Below, piece by piece: positions 25,049 through 34,951 of a stretch of 64,000 nucleotides of DNA. Within the stretch, counting starts at the first letter, position 1, and every line of letters begins with the position of its first letter. The notes below the pieces were generated by a model. It saw only the letters and a list, made by a program, of their open reading frames with translations. It was not told the origin of the DNA and did no database searches. The position numbers and the translations under genes are program-made. Source of the stretch: Lentzea albidocapillata (GTDB lineage Bacteria > Actinomycetota > Actinomycetes > Mycobacteriales > Pseudonocardiaceae); NCBI RefSeq assembly GCF_000719115.1, contig NZ_JOEA01000022.1, positions 1 through 64,000 on the forward strand. Direction: 5' to 3'.

Positions 25049-26503
25049 GGTGATCGGCTTGGTCGCGTCGTCCTGGCGGGGTGCGGGCATCAGCCGCGGC
25101 GGGATGTCCAGGCCTGCCACCCGTACCTGGTTGCGGCCGTTCTCCTTGGCCTTGTACAGGGCGGCGTCCGCCGAGTGCTGGGCCATGGCCATGTCGGGGC
25201 CGTTGTCCGGGATCACCGCCACGCCGATGGAGGCCGAGATCGCCTGCAGCGACTCGCCTTCCGGTTCCGGGGGCTGGATCTCGCGGCCGTAGAGCGTGAC
25301 CACGTTGCGGTGCTTGTCGGTCGTCGGGACGGCCAGGGAGCCGATGGCCTCGCGGATGCGTTCGGCGATCGTCACGCCCTGCGCCACCGGGGTGTTCTTC
25401 AGCGCCACCACGAACTCCTCGCCGCCGTCCCGGCCCGCCACGTCTCCTGGACGGAGCTTTTCGCGGAGGATTCGGCCCACCTCCGCCAGTACGGCGTTGC
25501 CTGCCGGGTGACCCCAGGTGTCGTTGATGCGCTTGAAGTGGTCCAGGTCGATGACCAGGACGGTCATCGGTTCGCCGTCCAGGCGGCAGCGTTCGGCCAG
25601 GCGACCCGCGTACTCGGCCAGGCCGTTGGTGTTCAGCAGGCCCGTCCGGTAGTCGGTGTGGGCGTCCGCGGCCAGGCGCTGGTGCAGCTGTTCCTGTTCG
25701 CGCAGCAGGCGTTCCAGGTGGGTGCGGCGCTCGCCTGCCCTCGACAACAACGCGTTCACCAGGATCACCGGGACCGTGAGCAGCAGAGGGCCCACCCAGT
25801 GGCTCGTCATCAGCATGCCGAGCATGGCGCCGGCGCCGAGGGTGCTCATTTCGAGCATGTTGTCGACCTTGGAGCCGAGGAAGTCGAGGACCTTCGAGTT
25901 CGGCGTCACGATCTTGAAGGCGGCCGCGACGGTCATCACCTGGACGAACCAGTAGACGACCGCGGCTATCGCGAGGATCAGGACGAGGCTCAGGTCCGTC
26001 GGGATGTTTCCGGTGGCCACCAGGGAAACACCCGACAGGTGCACCAATGCCCACGACAGCAGTGTGGAGGCGAGCATGGAGGCGGTACCGAAGACGAAGC
26101 GGTAGGGCTGACGGCGGGCGATCGGCTGGATCAGGATGCGCATCCAGATCGTGGCGATCACGGCCAGGCCGCCGGGGAGTGCGACCGCGGCGGCGAAGGT
26201 CCAGACCGAGGTCAGGTCGATGTGGGGGCCTGAGGCCTCGTTGCGGCGTGCCTCTTCGGCTCTGCGCACGACGGTCAGGTGGATGGTGATCGCGGCGATG
26301 AGCGCGCCGAAGCGGAGCCAGTCGTCGGTCGAGACTGCGGTGAGCCTCGTCAGGAGCCAAATGGCGGCAACGGCTACGGCCGCTTCGAGCACGAAAAAGT
26401 ATGCGATCGCACTAGGCGCAACGGTCCAAAGGTCCCAGTTGCGAATCGGAGTCAAGCCGAATGCCCGCGATCGCCTGCGATCAGTCAAACTGTTCTTCAC
26501 CAC
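25034..26503 (-). CDS. Membrane-bound diguanylate cyclase (GGDEF)
   Basis: 489 residues. The N-terminal half has about seven to eight membrane helices; a coiled linker (REQEQLHQRLAADA) leads into a GGDEF domain (about 290-465). The active-site motif is GGEEF (about 362), an active variant, with substrate-binding LDHFKRINDTWGH. The RxxD product-inhibition site (RPGD) sits exactly five residues upstream of GGEEF, so feedback by c-di-GMP is expected. It synthesises c-di-GMP from GTP on the inner face of the membrane. No EAL or HD-GYP phosphodiesterase is in the window. Confidence 0.9.
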   Translation of the reverse strand: MVKNSLTDRRRSRAFGLTPIRNWDLWTVAPSAIAYFFVLEAAVAVAAIWLLTRLTAVSTDDWLRFGALIAAITIHLTVVRRAEEARRNEASGPHIDLTSVWTFAAAVALPGGLAVIATIWMRILIQPIARRQPYRFVFGTASMLASTLLSWALVHLSGVSLVATGNIPTDLSLVLILAIAAVVYWFVQVMTVAAAFKIVTPNSKVLDFLGSKVDNMLEMSTLGAGAMLGMLMTSHWVGPLLLTVPVILVNALLSRAGERRTHLERLLREQEQLHQRLAADAHTDYRTGLLNTNGLAEYAGRLAERCRLDGEPMTVLVIDLDHFKRINDTWGHPAGNAVLAEVGRILREKLRPGDVAGRDGGEEFVVALKNTPVAQGVTIAERIREAIGSLAVPTTDKHRNVVTLYGREIQPPEPEGESLQAISASIGVAVIPDNGPDMAMAQHSADAALYKAKENGRNQVRVAGLDIPPRLMPAPRQDDATKPITSRSA

Positions 26504-26711
26504 GACCCCCTACGCTCATGGAACGTCATGAGCCAAGCCGCCGCTGACCAGGTCGTAGACCACCACGCTGCCGCTCGTCGCAACGAGGAGGTGTCCTTCC
26601 ATGTGTAACCGGGACTTCTGAACGCCACCCTTCCTCTACTCGGCTTCAATCTCGCACCTCGATCATCATGGTGCCTCTACGACGGATATCGCTATTGGTG
26701 ACCGTTCTGTT

Positions 26712-27941
26712 TCAGATTGCCACCGCCTTCGTGTCGTCGCGACCCCGGGCACGTCGCCAGGCGAAGGTCGCCTGCGTCGCCAGCAGCAGTCCGATTCCGC
26801 CCGCTCCCGCGATCGTGGCCGTCACCGATCCGATCGAAGTGGCGACGACACCGGCCAGCGCCATTCCTCCGCCCTGGCTCGAACGCAGCGCCGCGCGCCC
26901 GATGCCATAAGCCCTGCCGCGGTACTGGTCCGGTAGCAGGCGCATCCACGCCGAACGAGCGGGTGTGTGATAAGCCCCGCCTATACCGGCGAACACCAGC
27001 AAAACGATCGTCCAGGTCAGGTTCGGGTTCAGAGCGAACAGGATCAACGGCGCCAGCGACAGGATCGCGAGCGGGCCGATGAGACGTTCTCGCTTCGCCG
27101 GATCCCGGACGAGGCGGAAGAGCAGCGCCACGCCCAGCACGTTCGCGGCGGGTTCGATGGCGAGGATCAGGCCGACCGCCCAGACCGCGTTCAGACTGGC
27201 CGCCAGGGGGATCGCGAGGCCTTCCGGGACCATCGCGAGGCCCGCGAGCATGCGGACGCCCAGCAGGGTCCTCAGGCGCGGCTCGGACACCATCAGCGTC
27301 AGCACGCCGCGTGGCTCGTCGTCGTCCTTCTTCTTCTTGCGGCCCAGCGGGTCCGCGGCCGGGCGGTGCTTCACGGACGTCTGCACCAGGATCGCCAGAG
27401 CGGCGAACGTGACAGCGTTGACCGCCAGCGCCAGGCCCGGACTGGTGTGCGCGACGAGGAAGCCGGCGGCCGCCAGGCCTGCCATCTGGGCTATGTCGAC
27501 GGACGTGCCGAACAAGGCCACCCCGTCGTCGTAGCGCTTCGGCGGCAGCACGTGCGGGAGGCTCGCCTCCTGGGCCGCGAGGTACGGCGAGGAGATCGCC
27601 AGGACCACCACCAGCAGCACGATCATGGCCCACAGCGGCATGCCCGGAATGGCCATCGCCGCCATGAACGCCGCCTGCAACCAGGCCGTCGTCACCATTA
27701 CCGTGCGGCGCGGGAACCGGTCGGCCACCCAGCCGAGCAACGGGCCCGAAATCAACGGCGGGAAGAGCGTCAGCGACCACGTGAGGGCGGTCGCGGCGAC
27801 GGATCGTGTTCGTTCGAATACGAGCAGTGATAGTGCGACTGCCGCGAGTTGGTCACCGGCGGTCGATACCGTCGAACCGATCCACATGGCGCGGAACTCG
27901 CGCAAACCCACGAGCTCGCGCAGGGTGCCGCGGGTCGTCAT
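26712..27941 (-). CDS. MFS transporter
   Basis: 409 residues with 10-12 hydrophobic helices and the MFS loop motif GWVADRFPRRTV between helices 2 and 3. A charged central loop (GRKKKKDDDEPRG, about 200) divides two six-helix halves. It resembles drug/proton antiporters of the enterobactin-exporter-like type; the substrate is unknown. Monocistronic, with a long untranslated region upstream. Confidence 0.85.
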   Translation of the reverse strand: MTTRGTLRELVGLREFRAMWIGSTVSTAGDQLAAVALSLLVFERTRSVAATALTWSLTLFPPLISGPLLGWVADRFPRRTVMVTTAWLQAAFMAAMAIPGMPLWAMIVLLVVVLAISSPYLAAQEASLPHVLPPKRYDDGVALFGTSVDIAQMAGLAAAGFLVAHTSPGLALAVNAVTFAALAILVQTSVKHRPAADPLGRKKKKDDDEPRGVLTLMVSEPRLRTLLGVRMLAGLAMVPEGLAIPLAASLNAVWAVGLILAIEPAANVLGVALLFRLVRDPAKRERLIGPLAILSLAPLILFALNPNLTWTIVLLVFAGIGGAYHTPARSAWMRLLPDQYRGRAYGIGRAALRSSQGGGMALAGVVATSIGSVTATIAGAGGIGLLLATQATFAWRRARGRDDTKAVAI

Positions 27942-28533
27942 GCGGTACCTCGCGGGGTCGCTGCCCGCGCGCGGCGAATCGGCACGTCCCGATTCGTCCT
28001 ACGCCGAGTCACGTCGCCCCCGCCGGTGGTAATCAATTCCTATCGACAATCACGGTAGAAGCTGCCTGACCGTTCAACGTCTGTCCTACCACAGTGTGTA
28101 CCTAAACGGAGCAGGGCAGTTACCTAAAGTAGTTACAATAGCAAAACGTCGAGCTGATCTTCTTGACAGTTGACCTCGGGATCGCCTGATTGGATCCCAA
28201 ATGGTCACGTTGTGTGTCAGCTGGTGCCAAACGGGTGTTCGCAGCTCCGCCAACCGGTCCAACCAGCCCCGGCTCCGGCGCGGCCGGACAGGTGAATTGC
28301 GATCAAGATGAACGTACCCGCGCCCGGGAGTGGCGCGAAATAGGCCCCGCGGTTTGTCATCGAGATCAGTCGTGAAGTTCTGGCAAGTGTGGAGATCTTG
28401 TTTCCCCGCCTGCGTGACGAAACCGGTTTCGCAGGCGGGAAAACGATCACTAACGTCGGCAATGAACGCGATTGGCGTCGCGCACCGGCCGATAACGTCA
28501 GACAACTGTCAGACAAGCCCCGTCAGTAGGGTT
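27942..28533. other. Intergenic region between MFS and rlmB with palindromes and repeats
   Basis: No credible gene in 590 bases. Bases 28020-28180 are clearly AT-richer than the surroundings and should hold the MFS promoter; they include GTTACCTAAAGTAGTTAC. A nested palindrome lies at 28404-28440 (separate entry). A direct repeat GTCAGACAA occurs at 28498-28506 and 28508-28516, a 10-bp phase, just downstream of rlmB. Confidence 0.5.
28404..28440. promoter_or_regulatory. Nested palindrome CGAAACCGGTTTCG inside a larger hairpin
   Basis: A perfect 14-bp palindrome (28418-28431) is embedded between CCCGCCTGCG (28405-28414) and CGCAGGCGGG (28430-28439). Outer and inner symmetries overlap. No T-run follows on either strand, so a protein-binding site or an RNA structure is as likely as a terminator. 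Confidence 0.45.
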
Positions 28534-29505
28534 TCAGCCCTTGGCCGCAATACGGCGGCGGCGGGCGACCTCGGCCAGCACGACACCCGCCGCGACGGAC
28601 GCGTTGAGCGACTCGACGCCGGTGGCCATCGGGATCGACACGGTCTGGTCGCAGGTCTCCTTGACCAGACGGCCGAGGCCGCGGCCTTCCGAGCCCACCA
28701 CGACGACGAGCGGGCCCGTCGCGAGGTCCAGACCGTCGACGTCGACGTCACCGTCCGCGTCGAGGCCCACGACCATCAGGCCGGCCTCGGCCCAGTCGCG
28801 CAGCGTGCGGGTGAGGTTCGTGGCCATCGCGATCGGGATCTTCGCCGCCGTGCCCGCGCTCGTGCGCCAGGCGACCGCCGTCATCGACGCGCTGCGGCGC
28901 TGCGGCACCACGACGCCCTGCGCGCCGAACGCCGCGGCGGACCGCACCACGGCACCCAGGTTGCGCGGGTCCGTCACGCCGTCGAGCGCCACCAGCAGCG
29001 GCGGCGCGCTGGAGCGCTGAGCCAGTTCGAGCAGCTCGTCCGCGGTCGCGTACTCGAACGGCGGCACCTGCAGGCCGAGGCCCTGGTGCATCGCGCCGCC
29101 GGTGATCCGGTCGAGCTCACCGCGGGACACCTCCAGCACGGAGATTCCCCGCTCGGCGGCCAGGCTCACGGCCTCGGTCACGCGGTCGTCCGAGTCGATG
29201 CCCAGAGCCACGTACAGCGCCGTCGCGGGCGTGCCCGCGCGCATGCACTCCACGACCGGGTTGCGGCCCGCCACGGTCTCGGCGGAGGCCTTGTCCTTCG
29301 TCTGCCTGCGCTGGGTCCTGGCGGCACTGGACTTCGCCGCCATCTTGGCGTTCCTGTACGCCGGGTGGTTCGGTCGCTCGACCGCCTTCGGCGTCGGACC
29401 CTTGCCCTGCAGCCCCTTGGACTTCTGGCCGCCGGAGCCGGTGACCGCGCCCTTCTTCGAGCCCGGATTGCGCATCGCGCCCTTGCGCTTGGAATTGCCA
29501 GCCAC
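28534..29505 (-). CDS. rlmB: 23S rRNA 2'-O-ribose methyltransferase RlmB
   Basis: 323 residues. A basic, disordered N-terminus ([12 protein letters not shown], many K/R/G) is followed by a SpoU substrate-binding domain and a knotted SPOUT methyltransferase domain with motifs [25 protein letters not shown] and [16 protein letters not shown]. It methylates a guanosine of 23S rRNA (position 2251 in E. coli numbering). The GTG at 29505 is chosen because family proteins begin V/MAGNS and this avoids overlap with cysS, whose stop is 5 bases away. Co-directional with cysS. Confidence 0.93.
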   Translation of the reverse strand: MAGNSKRKGAMRNPGSKKGAVTGSGGQKSKGLQGKGPTPKAVERPNHPAYRNAKMAAKSSAARTQRRQTKDKASAETVAGRNPVVECMRAGTPATALYVALGIDSDDRVTEAVSLAAERGISVLEVSRGELDRITGGAMHQGLGLQVPPFEYATADELLELAQRSSAPPLLVALDGVTDPRNLGAVVRSAAAFGAQGVVVPQRRSASMTAVAWRTSAGTAAKIPIAMATNLTRTLRDWAEAGLMVVGLDADGDVDVDGLDLATGPLVVVVGSEGRGLGRLVKETCDQTVSIPMATGVESLNASVAAGVVLAEVARRRRIAAKG

Positions 29506-29510
29506 GGAAG

Positions 29511-30905
29511 TCAGTCGTCCTTCAAAGTCCACTGCGGACCGTCGGGGGTGTCCTCGACGGCGATGCCCGCGTCGTGCAGCTGGTCGCGCAGTGCGTCAGA
29601 GCGCGCGAAATCCCTGCTCTTGCGGGCGTCCTGGCGTTCGACGAGAAGTCGATCCACCAGGATGGTCAACGCCTGTCGCATGCCGAGATCGGCAGACGAG
29701 GCGTCGTTCCACTTCGGCGACAACGGGTCGACGCCGAGGATGTCAGCCATCCGGCGCACGCACTCGGCGGCCGCACGGGCCGTCTCGTGGTCGCCGTCGG
29801 CGAGTGCCGTGTTGCCCTGGCGCACCTTGTTGTGCAGTGCCGCCACGGCTTGGGGCGTGTTCAGGTCGTTGTCCATCGCCACCACGAAGTCCGGGCACAT
29901 GTCGCCCCCGAGCTGGACCTGACCAGCGCGTTCGGCGACACGGCGCAGGAACGACTCGATGCGCCCGTAGGACGTCACCGCCTCCTGCAACGCCTCTTCG
30001 GAGTACTCGATGTGCGACCGGTAGTGCGGCGCCACCAGGTAGTACCGCAGCTCCTGCGCGCGGACCTTGTCCAGCATCGCGGGGATGGAGACGGTGTTGC
30101 CGAGCGACTTGGCCATCTTCTCGCCGGACAGCGTCACCCAGTAGTTGTGCATCCAGTAGTTCGCGAAGCCGTCACCGGCCGCGCGGGACTGGGCCTGCTC
30201 GTTCTCGTGGTGCGGGAAGATCAGGTCGAGCCCGCCACCGTGGATGTCGAACGTGCCGCCGAGGTACGTCGTGGCCATCGCCGAGCACTCCAGGTGCCAG
30301 CCGGGCCTGCCGTCGCCCCACGGCGTCGGCCAGGACGGCTCACCGGGCTTCGCGGCCTTCCACAGCGTGAAGTCGCGCGGGTCGCGCTTGCCGCGCACCG
30401 CCGTCTCACCCTGCTCCACGCCGTCGAGCCGCTGCCCGGACAGCGCGCCGTACTCGGGGAAAGAACGCACGTCGAAGTAGACGTCGCCGTCGACGTCGTA
30501 CGCGTGGCCCTTGTCGATCAGCCGCTGCATCAGCTCGACCATCTGCGTGACGTGGCCGGTGGCGCGCGGCGCGTACGACGGCGGCAGGCAGCCCAGCGCG
30601 TCGTAGGCGTCCTCGAAGGCGCGCTCGTGCGTGTACGCCCACTCCCACCAGGGCCGGTCGTGCTCGGCTGCCTTGGTGAGGATCTTGTCGTCGATGTCGG
30701 TGACGTTGCGGACCAGCGTGACGTCAGCGCCGTCGCGGGCGAGCCAGCGGCGCAGGACGTCGAAGTTCAGGCCGCTGCGGACGTGCCCGATGTGCGGCAC
30801 ACCCTGCACCGTCGCCCCACACACGTAGATCGACGCCGTTCCGTTGACCTGCGGGTGGAACTCCCGCATGGACCGGCTCGCCGTGTCGTAGATGTGGAGG
30901 CTCAC
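29511..30905 (-). CDS. cysS: Cysteinyl-tRNA synthetase
   Basis: 464 residues, class I synthetase charging tRNA-Cys. Seen: zinc ligand in [12 protein letters not shown]-type HIGHVRSG (about 38), zinc-site [20 protein letters not shown]-type [10 protein letters not shown] (about 266) and the C-terminal anticodon domain. The length fits CysS, not the shorter mycothiol ligase MshC. The GTG start overlaps the stop of the upstream HAD gene (GTGA), so the two are coupled. Confidence 0.95.
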   Translation of the reverse strand: MSLHIYDTASRSMREFHPQVNGTASIYVCGATVQGVPHIGHVRSGLNFDVLRRWLARDGADVTLVRNVTDIDDKILTKAAEHDRPWWEWAYTHERAFEDAYDALGCLPPSYAPRATGHVTQMVELMQRLIDKGHAYDVDGDVYFDVRSFPEYGALSGQRLDGVEQGETAVRGKRDPRDFTLWKAAKPGEPSWPTPWGDGRPGWHLECSAMATTYLGGTFDIHGGGLDLIFPHHENEQAQSRAAGDGFANYWMHNYWVTLSGEKMAKSLGNTVSIPAMLDKVRAQELRYYLVAPHYRSHIEYSEEALQEAVTSYGRIESFLRRVAERAGQVQLGGDMCPDFVVAMDNDLNTPQAVAALHNKVRQGNTALADGDHETARAAAECVRRMADILGVDPLSPKWNDASSADLGMRQALTILVDRLLVERQDARKSRDFARSDALRDQLHDAGIAVEDTPDGPQWTLKDD

Positions 30906-31525
30906 ACGGGAATGGTACGGGCCACATCCAATAGTGCATTTGGCCGGTCACTCGTAGGAACCGGGTTGACGAGCCGGAAGGCACAACCGATCGCCTCGGC
31001 TCCGCCGTCCGCCTCCTCGCTGTCGCCGACCATCACGGCCTCGCGGGGATCGACGCCCAGCCGTTCGCACGCGGTGGTGAAGATCTTCGGGTCCGGCTTG
31101 ATGACGCCTTCTTCGTAGGACAGCACGAACTCGTCCACGAGGTGCGTCAGGCCGTGCAGCTCGAAGACGCTGCGGATGTCCCAGCCGATGTTGCTGACCA
31201 CCGCGACGGGGACGTCCTTCAGGTGCTCCAGCGTGGCCCTGGTGTCCGGGTACGGCACCCACGACTCCGGGGCCAGCAGCTGGTCGTAGAACGCCTCGGC
31301 GTCCGCGACCAGGGCGTCCTTCAGGACCCTGACGTGGACCCAGCGGTGGACGTCGGGGTCGAGGTCGCGGCGGTGCCAGGCGTCCACCAGTTCGGGGTCC
31401 ATGTCGTCGGCGATGCCGACCGGGGCCGTGAGGGCACGCATCAGGGCACCGTTGGACTCGAGCTCGGGATGCTCGAGGCGGAACAGCGTGCCGGAGAAGT
31501 CGAAGAGCGCGGCGCGGATCGTCAC
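30902..31525 (-). CDS. HAD-superfamily hydrolase-like protein
   Basis: 207 residues with the HAD core: motif I DFSGTLFR (nucleophile Asp at about 7), motif II VSNIGWD, motif III lysine in [11 protein letters not shown] and motif [15 protein letters not shown]. The second Asp of the usual DxDGT is replaced by serine, removing the general acid/base used by phosphatases, so activity may differ (mutase, dehalogenase-like or weak phosphatase). The GTG start at 31525 begins [13 protein letters not shown]. Coupled to cysS by a 4-base overlap. Confidence 0.82.
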   Translation of the reverse strand: MTIRAALFDFSGTLFRLEHPELESNGALMRALTAPVGIADDMDPELVDAWHRRDLDPDVHRWVHVRVLKDALVADAEAFYDQLLAPESWVPYPDTRATLEHLKDVPVAVVSNIGWDIRSVFELHGLTHLVDEFVLSYEEGVIKPDPKIFTTACERLGVDPREAVMVGDSEEADGGAEAIGCAFRLVNPVPTSDRPNALLDVARTIPV

Positions 31526-31550
31526 GCCCCCGACTCTACGTGCCGAACGG

Positions 31551-32504
31551 CTAGGTGGTCTGGACCTTTTTGAGCTCGGCCTCGACCGGTGACATGTCGT
31601 AGGACAGGGTGAGCTCCAGATCGCCCGCACCGCGCTCGCTGGCGGCCGTGAACTCCTCGACGAACTGCTCGATCTGCTTGAGCGGCTGGTCAGGGAGCTG
31701 CGCGGCGGTGGCGTAGAGGGCGGTGAACCGGTCCGGCGTCGTGGTGCCGCGCAGGTCGGCCGACCAGTCGAGCAGGTTCTCGTACTGCTCCACGAAGCGG
31801 TTCGCCAGCAGGCGGATCTTGTCCTTGTCGCCCGGCCGGCCCGCCGGACCGAACGCCCACTGCTGCCTGCCCGGCGAGAGCAGGTCCGAGATGGCGTTGA
31901 TGATCCCGTCGAACGTCCGCGACCGCGCCGTGAAGTAGTCCAGCGCGTCGGTGTCCGTGGTGATCGTCCGCCCGGCCGCGGCGAAGCCCATCTCGTGGCT
32001 GATCCGCTTGTCCTTGAGGTTGCGCATGTGCAGCCCCACGTTGTCGGAGAACAGCTGGTACTCCCAGCCCGCCGGCGGCGCGGCGACCGCGGTCCCGACC
32101 TTCTTCGCGATCATCCCGGCCAGTTCGCGCGGGGTGAGACGGCGCAGGTCGAGGTAACCGGTGCCGACCCGCAGCGCCGGGAGGTCGGTGTCGTCGAACC
32201 GGACCGGCAGCACGTACTCGGTGTCGGAGACCAGCGCGCGGTCGAACGCGGACTGCCGCTCGTGCTTGGTCCACATCTTCCTGGCGTAGTGCTCCGACAC
32301 GAACATCACGCAGAAGCGCGAGTCGTGGCGGTAGATCTGGTCGAGGTGCTCGATGAGGTTCTTGCCCCAGAGATCGGCTTGCTCGTCGGTGTCGTAGAAG
32401 CGGGTCACGCCCAGCTCGGTGAGGTGGCGGGCCACCTCGTCGACGTAGGGGCGGTCTTCGCCGGCGAAGGAGAGGCACACGTCGTACTTGGGCACGAGGC
32501 GCAT
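31551..32504 (-). CDS. TIR-domain protein
   Basis: 317 residues. The first ~135 residues are a TIR domain: YDVCLSFAGEDRPYVDEVARHL at the start (first strand and helix), FCVMFVSEHYARKMWTKHE with a glutamate where TIR NADases have their catalytic residue, and VLPVRFDDTDLP. The remaining ~180 residues are helical and unrecognised; they may be a sensor or oligomerisation region. Bacterial TIR proteins often cleave NAD as effectors of anti-phage immunity or signal through modified nucleotides. There is no obvious partner gene here, so a defence role is only suggested. The ATG at 32504 lacks a clear ribosome site. Confidence 0.85.
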   Translation of the reverse strand: MRLVPKYDVCLSFAGEDRPYVDEVARHLTELGVTRFYDTDEQADLWGKNLIEHLDQIYRHDSRFCVMFVSEHYARKMWTKHERQSAFDRALVSDTEYVLPVRFDDTDLPALRVGTGYLDLRRLTPRELAGMIAKKVGTAVAAPPAGWEYQLFSDNVGLHMRNLKDKRISHEMGFAAAGRTITTDTDALDYFTARSRTFDGIINAISDLLSPGRQQWAFGPAGRPGDKDKIRLLANRFVEQYENLLDWSADLRGTTTPDRFTALYATAAQLPDQPLKQIEQFVEEFTAASERGAGDLELTLSYDMSPVEAELKKVQTT

Positions 32505-32548
32505 GTTAGTGGCGGGAACCACACCGCTGTGCGGGGAGTTGGGTAGGT

Positions 32549-32842
32549 ATGAGCCTGGGGTTCCTTTTCGCGATGTCGTTACCCGCGTTGGTGGCGGCGT
32601 TGTTCTGCCTCGCGGTCATCGAGCGGTTCTTCCGCGGCAGGAAGGGCACGCCGATGTCGACGGCCGGGATCAGCGAGCTCGGCGCCACGTTCGAGGCGGG
32701 CAAGCGCGACGAACTGGAGTTCCGCAAGGAGGAACGGCAGCTGCGCGACGACGAGGGCGACCACGCGCCGCCGCGAAGCCGGGTGGACCTCGACGGCGGC
32801 ACGGCCGTGCTGAAGGTGCCTGCGCAGAGGCAGCCGCGTTAG
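32549..32842 (+). CDS. DUF6191 family small membrane protein
   Basis: 97 residues. One N-terminal transmembrane helix (about 4-24, FLFAMSLPALVAALFCLAVI), a middle region ELGATFEAGKRDELEFRKEE, and the conserved-looking end APPRSRVDLDGGTAVL. This layout matches the DUF6191 group of actinobacteria, function unknown. The last 4 bases overlap the convergent PPOX gene. Confidence 0.75.
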   Translation: MSLGFLFAMSLPALVAALFCLAVIERFFRGRKGTPMSTAGISELGATFEAGKRDELEFRKEERQLRDDEGDHAPPRSRVDLDGGTAVLKVPAQRQPR

Positions 32843-33231
32843 GCGGTGCCCGTGGTCTTGGCGACCTTCACGCGGACGATGACGCGGACGTTGTCCGTGC
32901 CGGCGTCGCCGGGGTAGTCCTTGCCGAGGTACTTGTGCGAGAGCTCGTTGATGAGCTCGGCGCCACCCTCGGTCGTCAGCGACGCGTCACCGCGGAACTC
33001 GCTGTACTGGTACGGGTTGTCCTTGTTGATGACGGTGATGCTCAACCGCGGGTCGTTGCGCAGGTGGCGTTCCTTCGCGCGGCCGACGACGGTGGAGAAC
33101 AGCACGTCGTCGCCGTCGCGCTTGATCCAGACGACGGAGGTCTGCGGGCTGCCGTCCTTGGTCAGCGTGGCGACAGTGGCGTAGTTCGGGCTGTCGAGGA
33201 GTTCGCGCTGCGTTTCTGAAAGCGTGGCCAT
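32839..33231 (-). CDS. PPOX-class flavin/F420-dependent oxidoreductase
   Basis: 130 residues of the pyridoxamine-phosphate-oxidase-like split barrel: NYATVATLTKDGSPQTSVVWIKRDGDDVLFSTV, of which the first 20 residues are diagnostic, then GRAKERHLRNDPRLSI and a YLGKDYPGD motif. In actinobacteria this group mostly uses F420 or flavin. The ATG at 33231 is the family start. It lies 10 bases after ispF on the same strand and may be co-transcribed with it. Confidence 0.85.
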   Translation of the reverse strand: MATLSETQRELLDSPNYATVATLTKDGSPQTSVVWIKRDGDDVLFSTVVGRAKERHLRNDPRLSITVINKDNPYQYSEFRGDASLTTEGGAELINELSHKYLGKDYPGDAGTDNVRVIVRVKVAKTTGTA

Positions 33232-33241
33232 GGTCGTCAGG

Positions 33242-33703
33242 CTACGAGAACAGCAGGGCTGTCGCGATCGCTGCGATGCCCTCGTTTCGCCCTGTGAGAC
33301 CCAGGCCGTCCGTGGTGGTGCCGGCCACCGAGACCGGGCCGCCGATCGCGTCGGAAAGCGCTTGCTGGGCCTCTTCGCGGCGCTTGCCGATGCGCGGCTG
33401 GTTGCCGATGACCTGCACTGTGGCGTTTCCCACACGGAAGCCGGCCTCCTCGATGAGGCGGCGCACCTCCGTGAGCAGGACAACGCCGTGGGCGCCCGAC
33501 CAGCGGGGGTCCGACGTACCGAAGACGGCGCCCAGGTCGCCCAGGCCCGCCGCGGACAGCAGCGCGTCGCACAGCGCGTGGGAGGCCACGTCGCCGTCGG
33601 AGTGGCCTGCGCACCCGTCGACGCCCTCCCACAGCAGTCCGGCGATCCAGCACTCACGACCCGCTTCGATCGGGTGGACGTCGACGCCCTGGCCGATCCT
33701 CAC
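33242..33703 (-). CDS. ispF: 2-C-methyl-D-erythritol 2,4-cyclodiphosphate synthase
   Basis: 153 residues; fifth step of the MEP isoprenoid pathway. Metal-binding VDVHP near the N-terminus and [19 protein letters not shown] at about 33 are typical, as are DPRWSGA and TTTDGLG near the C-terminus. The start overlaps the ispD stop by 4 bases (ATGA). Confidence 0.95.
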   Translation of the reverse strand: MRIGQGVDVHPIEAGRECWIAGLLWEGVDGCAGHSDGDVASHALCDALLSAAGLGDLGAVFGTSDPRWSGAHGVVLLTEVRRLIEEAGFRVGNATVQVIGNQPRIGKRREEAQQALSDAIGGPVSVAGTTTDGLGLTGRNEGIAAIATALLFS

Positions 33704-34392
33704 TCCTGGCCTCCGCTGAACAGTGCTTCCGCGACCGCGAGGTCGAACGGGGTGGTGATCTTCATGGCGTGGGGGTGCCCGGGAACCGTGTGGACCGCGA
33801 CACCGGTCTGCTCTACGAGAGCAGCGTCGTCAGTCGCGGCGATACCGGAGCAATAGGCGGCTCTGAGAGTCTCGGCGCGGAAACCCTGCGGGGTCTGCAC
33901 GATCCGCAGCGCGGCTCGATCAGGTGTGGAGACGACCACTCCGGCCTCGTCCACCTGCTTGATCGTGTCGGCGACCGGGAGCACCGGGATGACGGCGTCG
34001 TACCCGCCGCGCACGGCGGCGACGACACCGGCGATGACCTCGGGAGGGGTGAAGGCGCGGGCAGCGTCGTGGACCAGCACGATCGAGGTGTCCGGAATCA
34101 CGCGGAGCGCGTGTTCGAGGGCGAGCCGCACCGAGTCGGTGCGTTCGGAGCCCCCTGGAAGCACGTGCACCGCCCCGCCGGCCGGGGCCAGCGAGGCGGT
34201 TGCGGTGTGCACTTGATCCACATCGGACGGTGGGGCGGCGATGACCACGTGCTGAACCTGGCCTGACTCGAACAGACCCTGCACTGCACGCGTCAACAGC
34301 GGTACACCGTTGACCGGCACGAGCGCCTTGGGCATCCCGTAGCCCAGACGCTCACCTCGCCCTGCCGCGGGCACGAGCGCGACAACACTCAT
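33700..34392 (-). CDS. ispD: 2-C-methyl-D-erythritol 4-phosphate cytidylyltransferase
   Basis: 230 residues; third step of the MEP pathway, using CTP. Seen: the nucleotide loop [10 protein letters not shown] (usual GxGxR variant), [24 protein letters not shown], the conserved TPQGF and the end [16 protein letters not shown]. It lies 34 bases after carD on the same strand, the usual actinobacterial carD-ispD-ispF order. Confidence 0.95.
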   Translation of the reverse strand: MSVVALVPAAGRGERLGYGMPKALVPVNGVPLLTRAVQGLFESGQVQHVVIAAPPSDVDQVHTATASLAPAGGAVHVLPGGSERTDSVRLALEHALRVIPDTSIVLVHDAARAFTPPEVIAGVVAAVRGGYDAVIPVLPVADTIKQVDEAGVVVSTPDRAALRIVQTPQGFRAETLRAAYCSGIAATDDAALVEQTGVAVHTVPGHPHAMKITTPFDLAVAEALFSGGQE

Positions 34393-34426
34393 GTTCGCGA
34401 CTTACATCCGATGCTCTTGTTGAGAA

Positions 34427-34915
34427 CTACGAGGCAGTGGCGAGAACTTCGTCGAGGAGAACCTCGGCCTTGTCCTCGTCGGTGCCTTCGGCCAGCGCCA
34501 GCTCGCTGACCAGTATCTGCCGCGCCTTCGCCAGCATCCGCTTCTCGCCGGCGGAAAGCCCGCGATCCTTCTCGCGCCGCCAGAGGTCGCGCACCACTTC
34601 CGCAACCTTGTTCACGTCGCCGGAGGCGAGCTTCTCAAGGTTGGCCTTGTACCGCCGAGACCAGTTGGTCGGCTCCTCGGTGTGGGGAGCACGCAAGACC
34701 TCGAAAACCTTGTCGAGCCCTTCCTGGCCGACAACGTCACGCACGCCTACGATTTCGGCGTTGTCAGCGGGAACCCGAACGGTGAGGTCGCCCTGCGCTA
34801 CCTTGAGAACGAGGTACTTCTTCTCCTCGCCCTTGATCACGCGGGTCTCGATTGCTTCGATGAGAGCGGCACCGTGGTGCGGGTAGACGACGGTCTCTCC
34901 GACCTTGAAAACCAT
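34427..34915 (-). CDS. carD: CarD-family transcriptional regulator
   Basis: 162 residues. The N-terminal RNA-polymerase-interaction domain ([17 protein letters not shown]...) and the helical DNA-binding domain with [13 protein letters not shown] (the tryptophan that stabilises open complexes) are intact. It binds the polymerase beta subunit and supports rRNA and housekeeping promoters. A minus-strand extended -10 box (TGTTAGGAT) lies 28 bases upstream. Confidence 0.96.
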   Translation of the reverse strand: MVFKVGETVVYPHHGAALIEAIETRVIKGEEKKYLVLKVAQGDLTVRVPADNAEIVGVRDVVGQEGLDKVFEVLRAPHTEEPTNWSRRYKANLEKLASGDVNKVAEVVRDLWRREKDRGLSAGEKRMLAKARQILVSELALAEGTDEDKAEVLLDEVLATAS

Positions 34916-34942
34916 GTGTCCTCTGCCCCTTTCGATGCCTCC

Positions 34943-34951
34943 ATCCTAACA
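34943..34951 (-). promoter_or_regulatory. Extended -10 element of carD
   Basis: On the minus strand TGTTAGGAT reads as TGn followed by TAGGAT, an extended -10 box common at strong actinobacterial promoters, at a suitable distance from the carD start. No good -35 is visible, which is usual with extended -10 boxes. Confidence 0.4.

Noticed and set aside
26528..26608. 26-codon frame starting ATG upstream of the diguanylate cyclase gene
   Set aside because: No ribosome site, no hydrophobic or conserved pattern, and short frames arise easily by chance.
29511..30905. Mycothiol ligase MshC instead of CysS
   Set aside because: Length (464) and a full C-terminal anticodon-binding region fit CysS; MshC is shorter.
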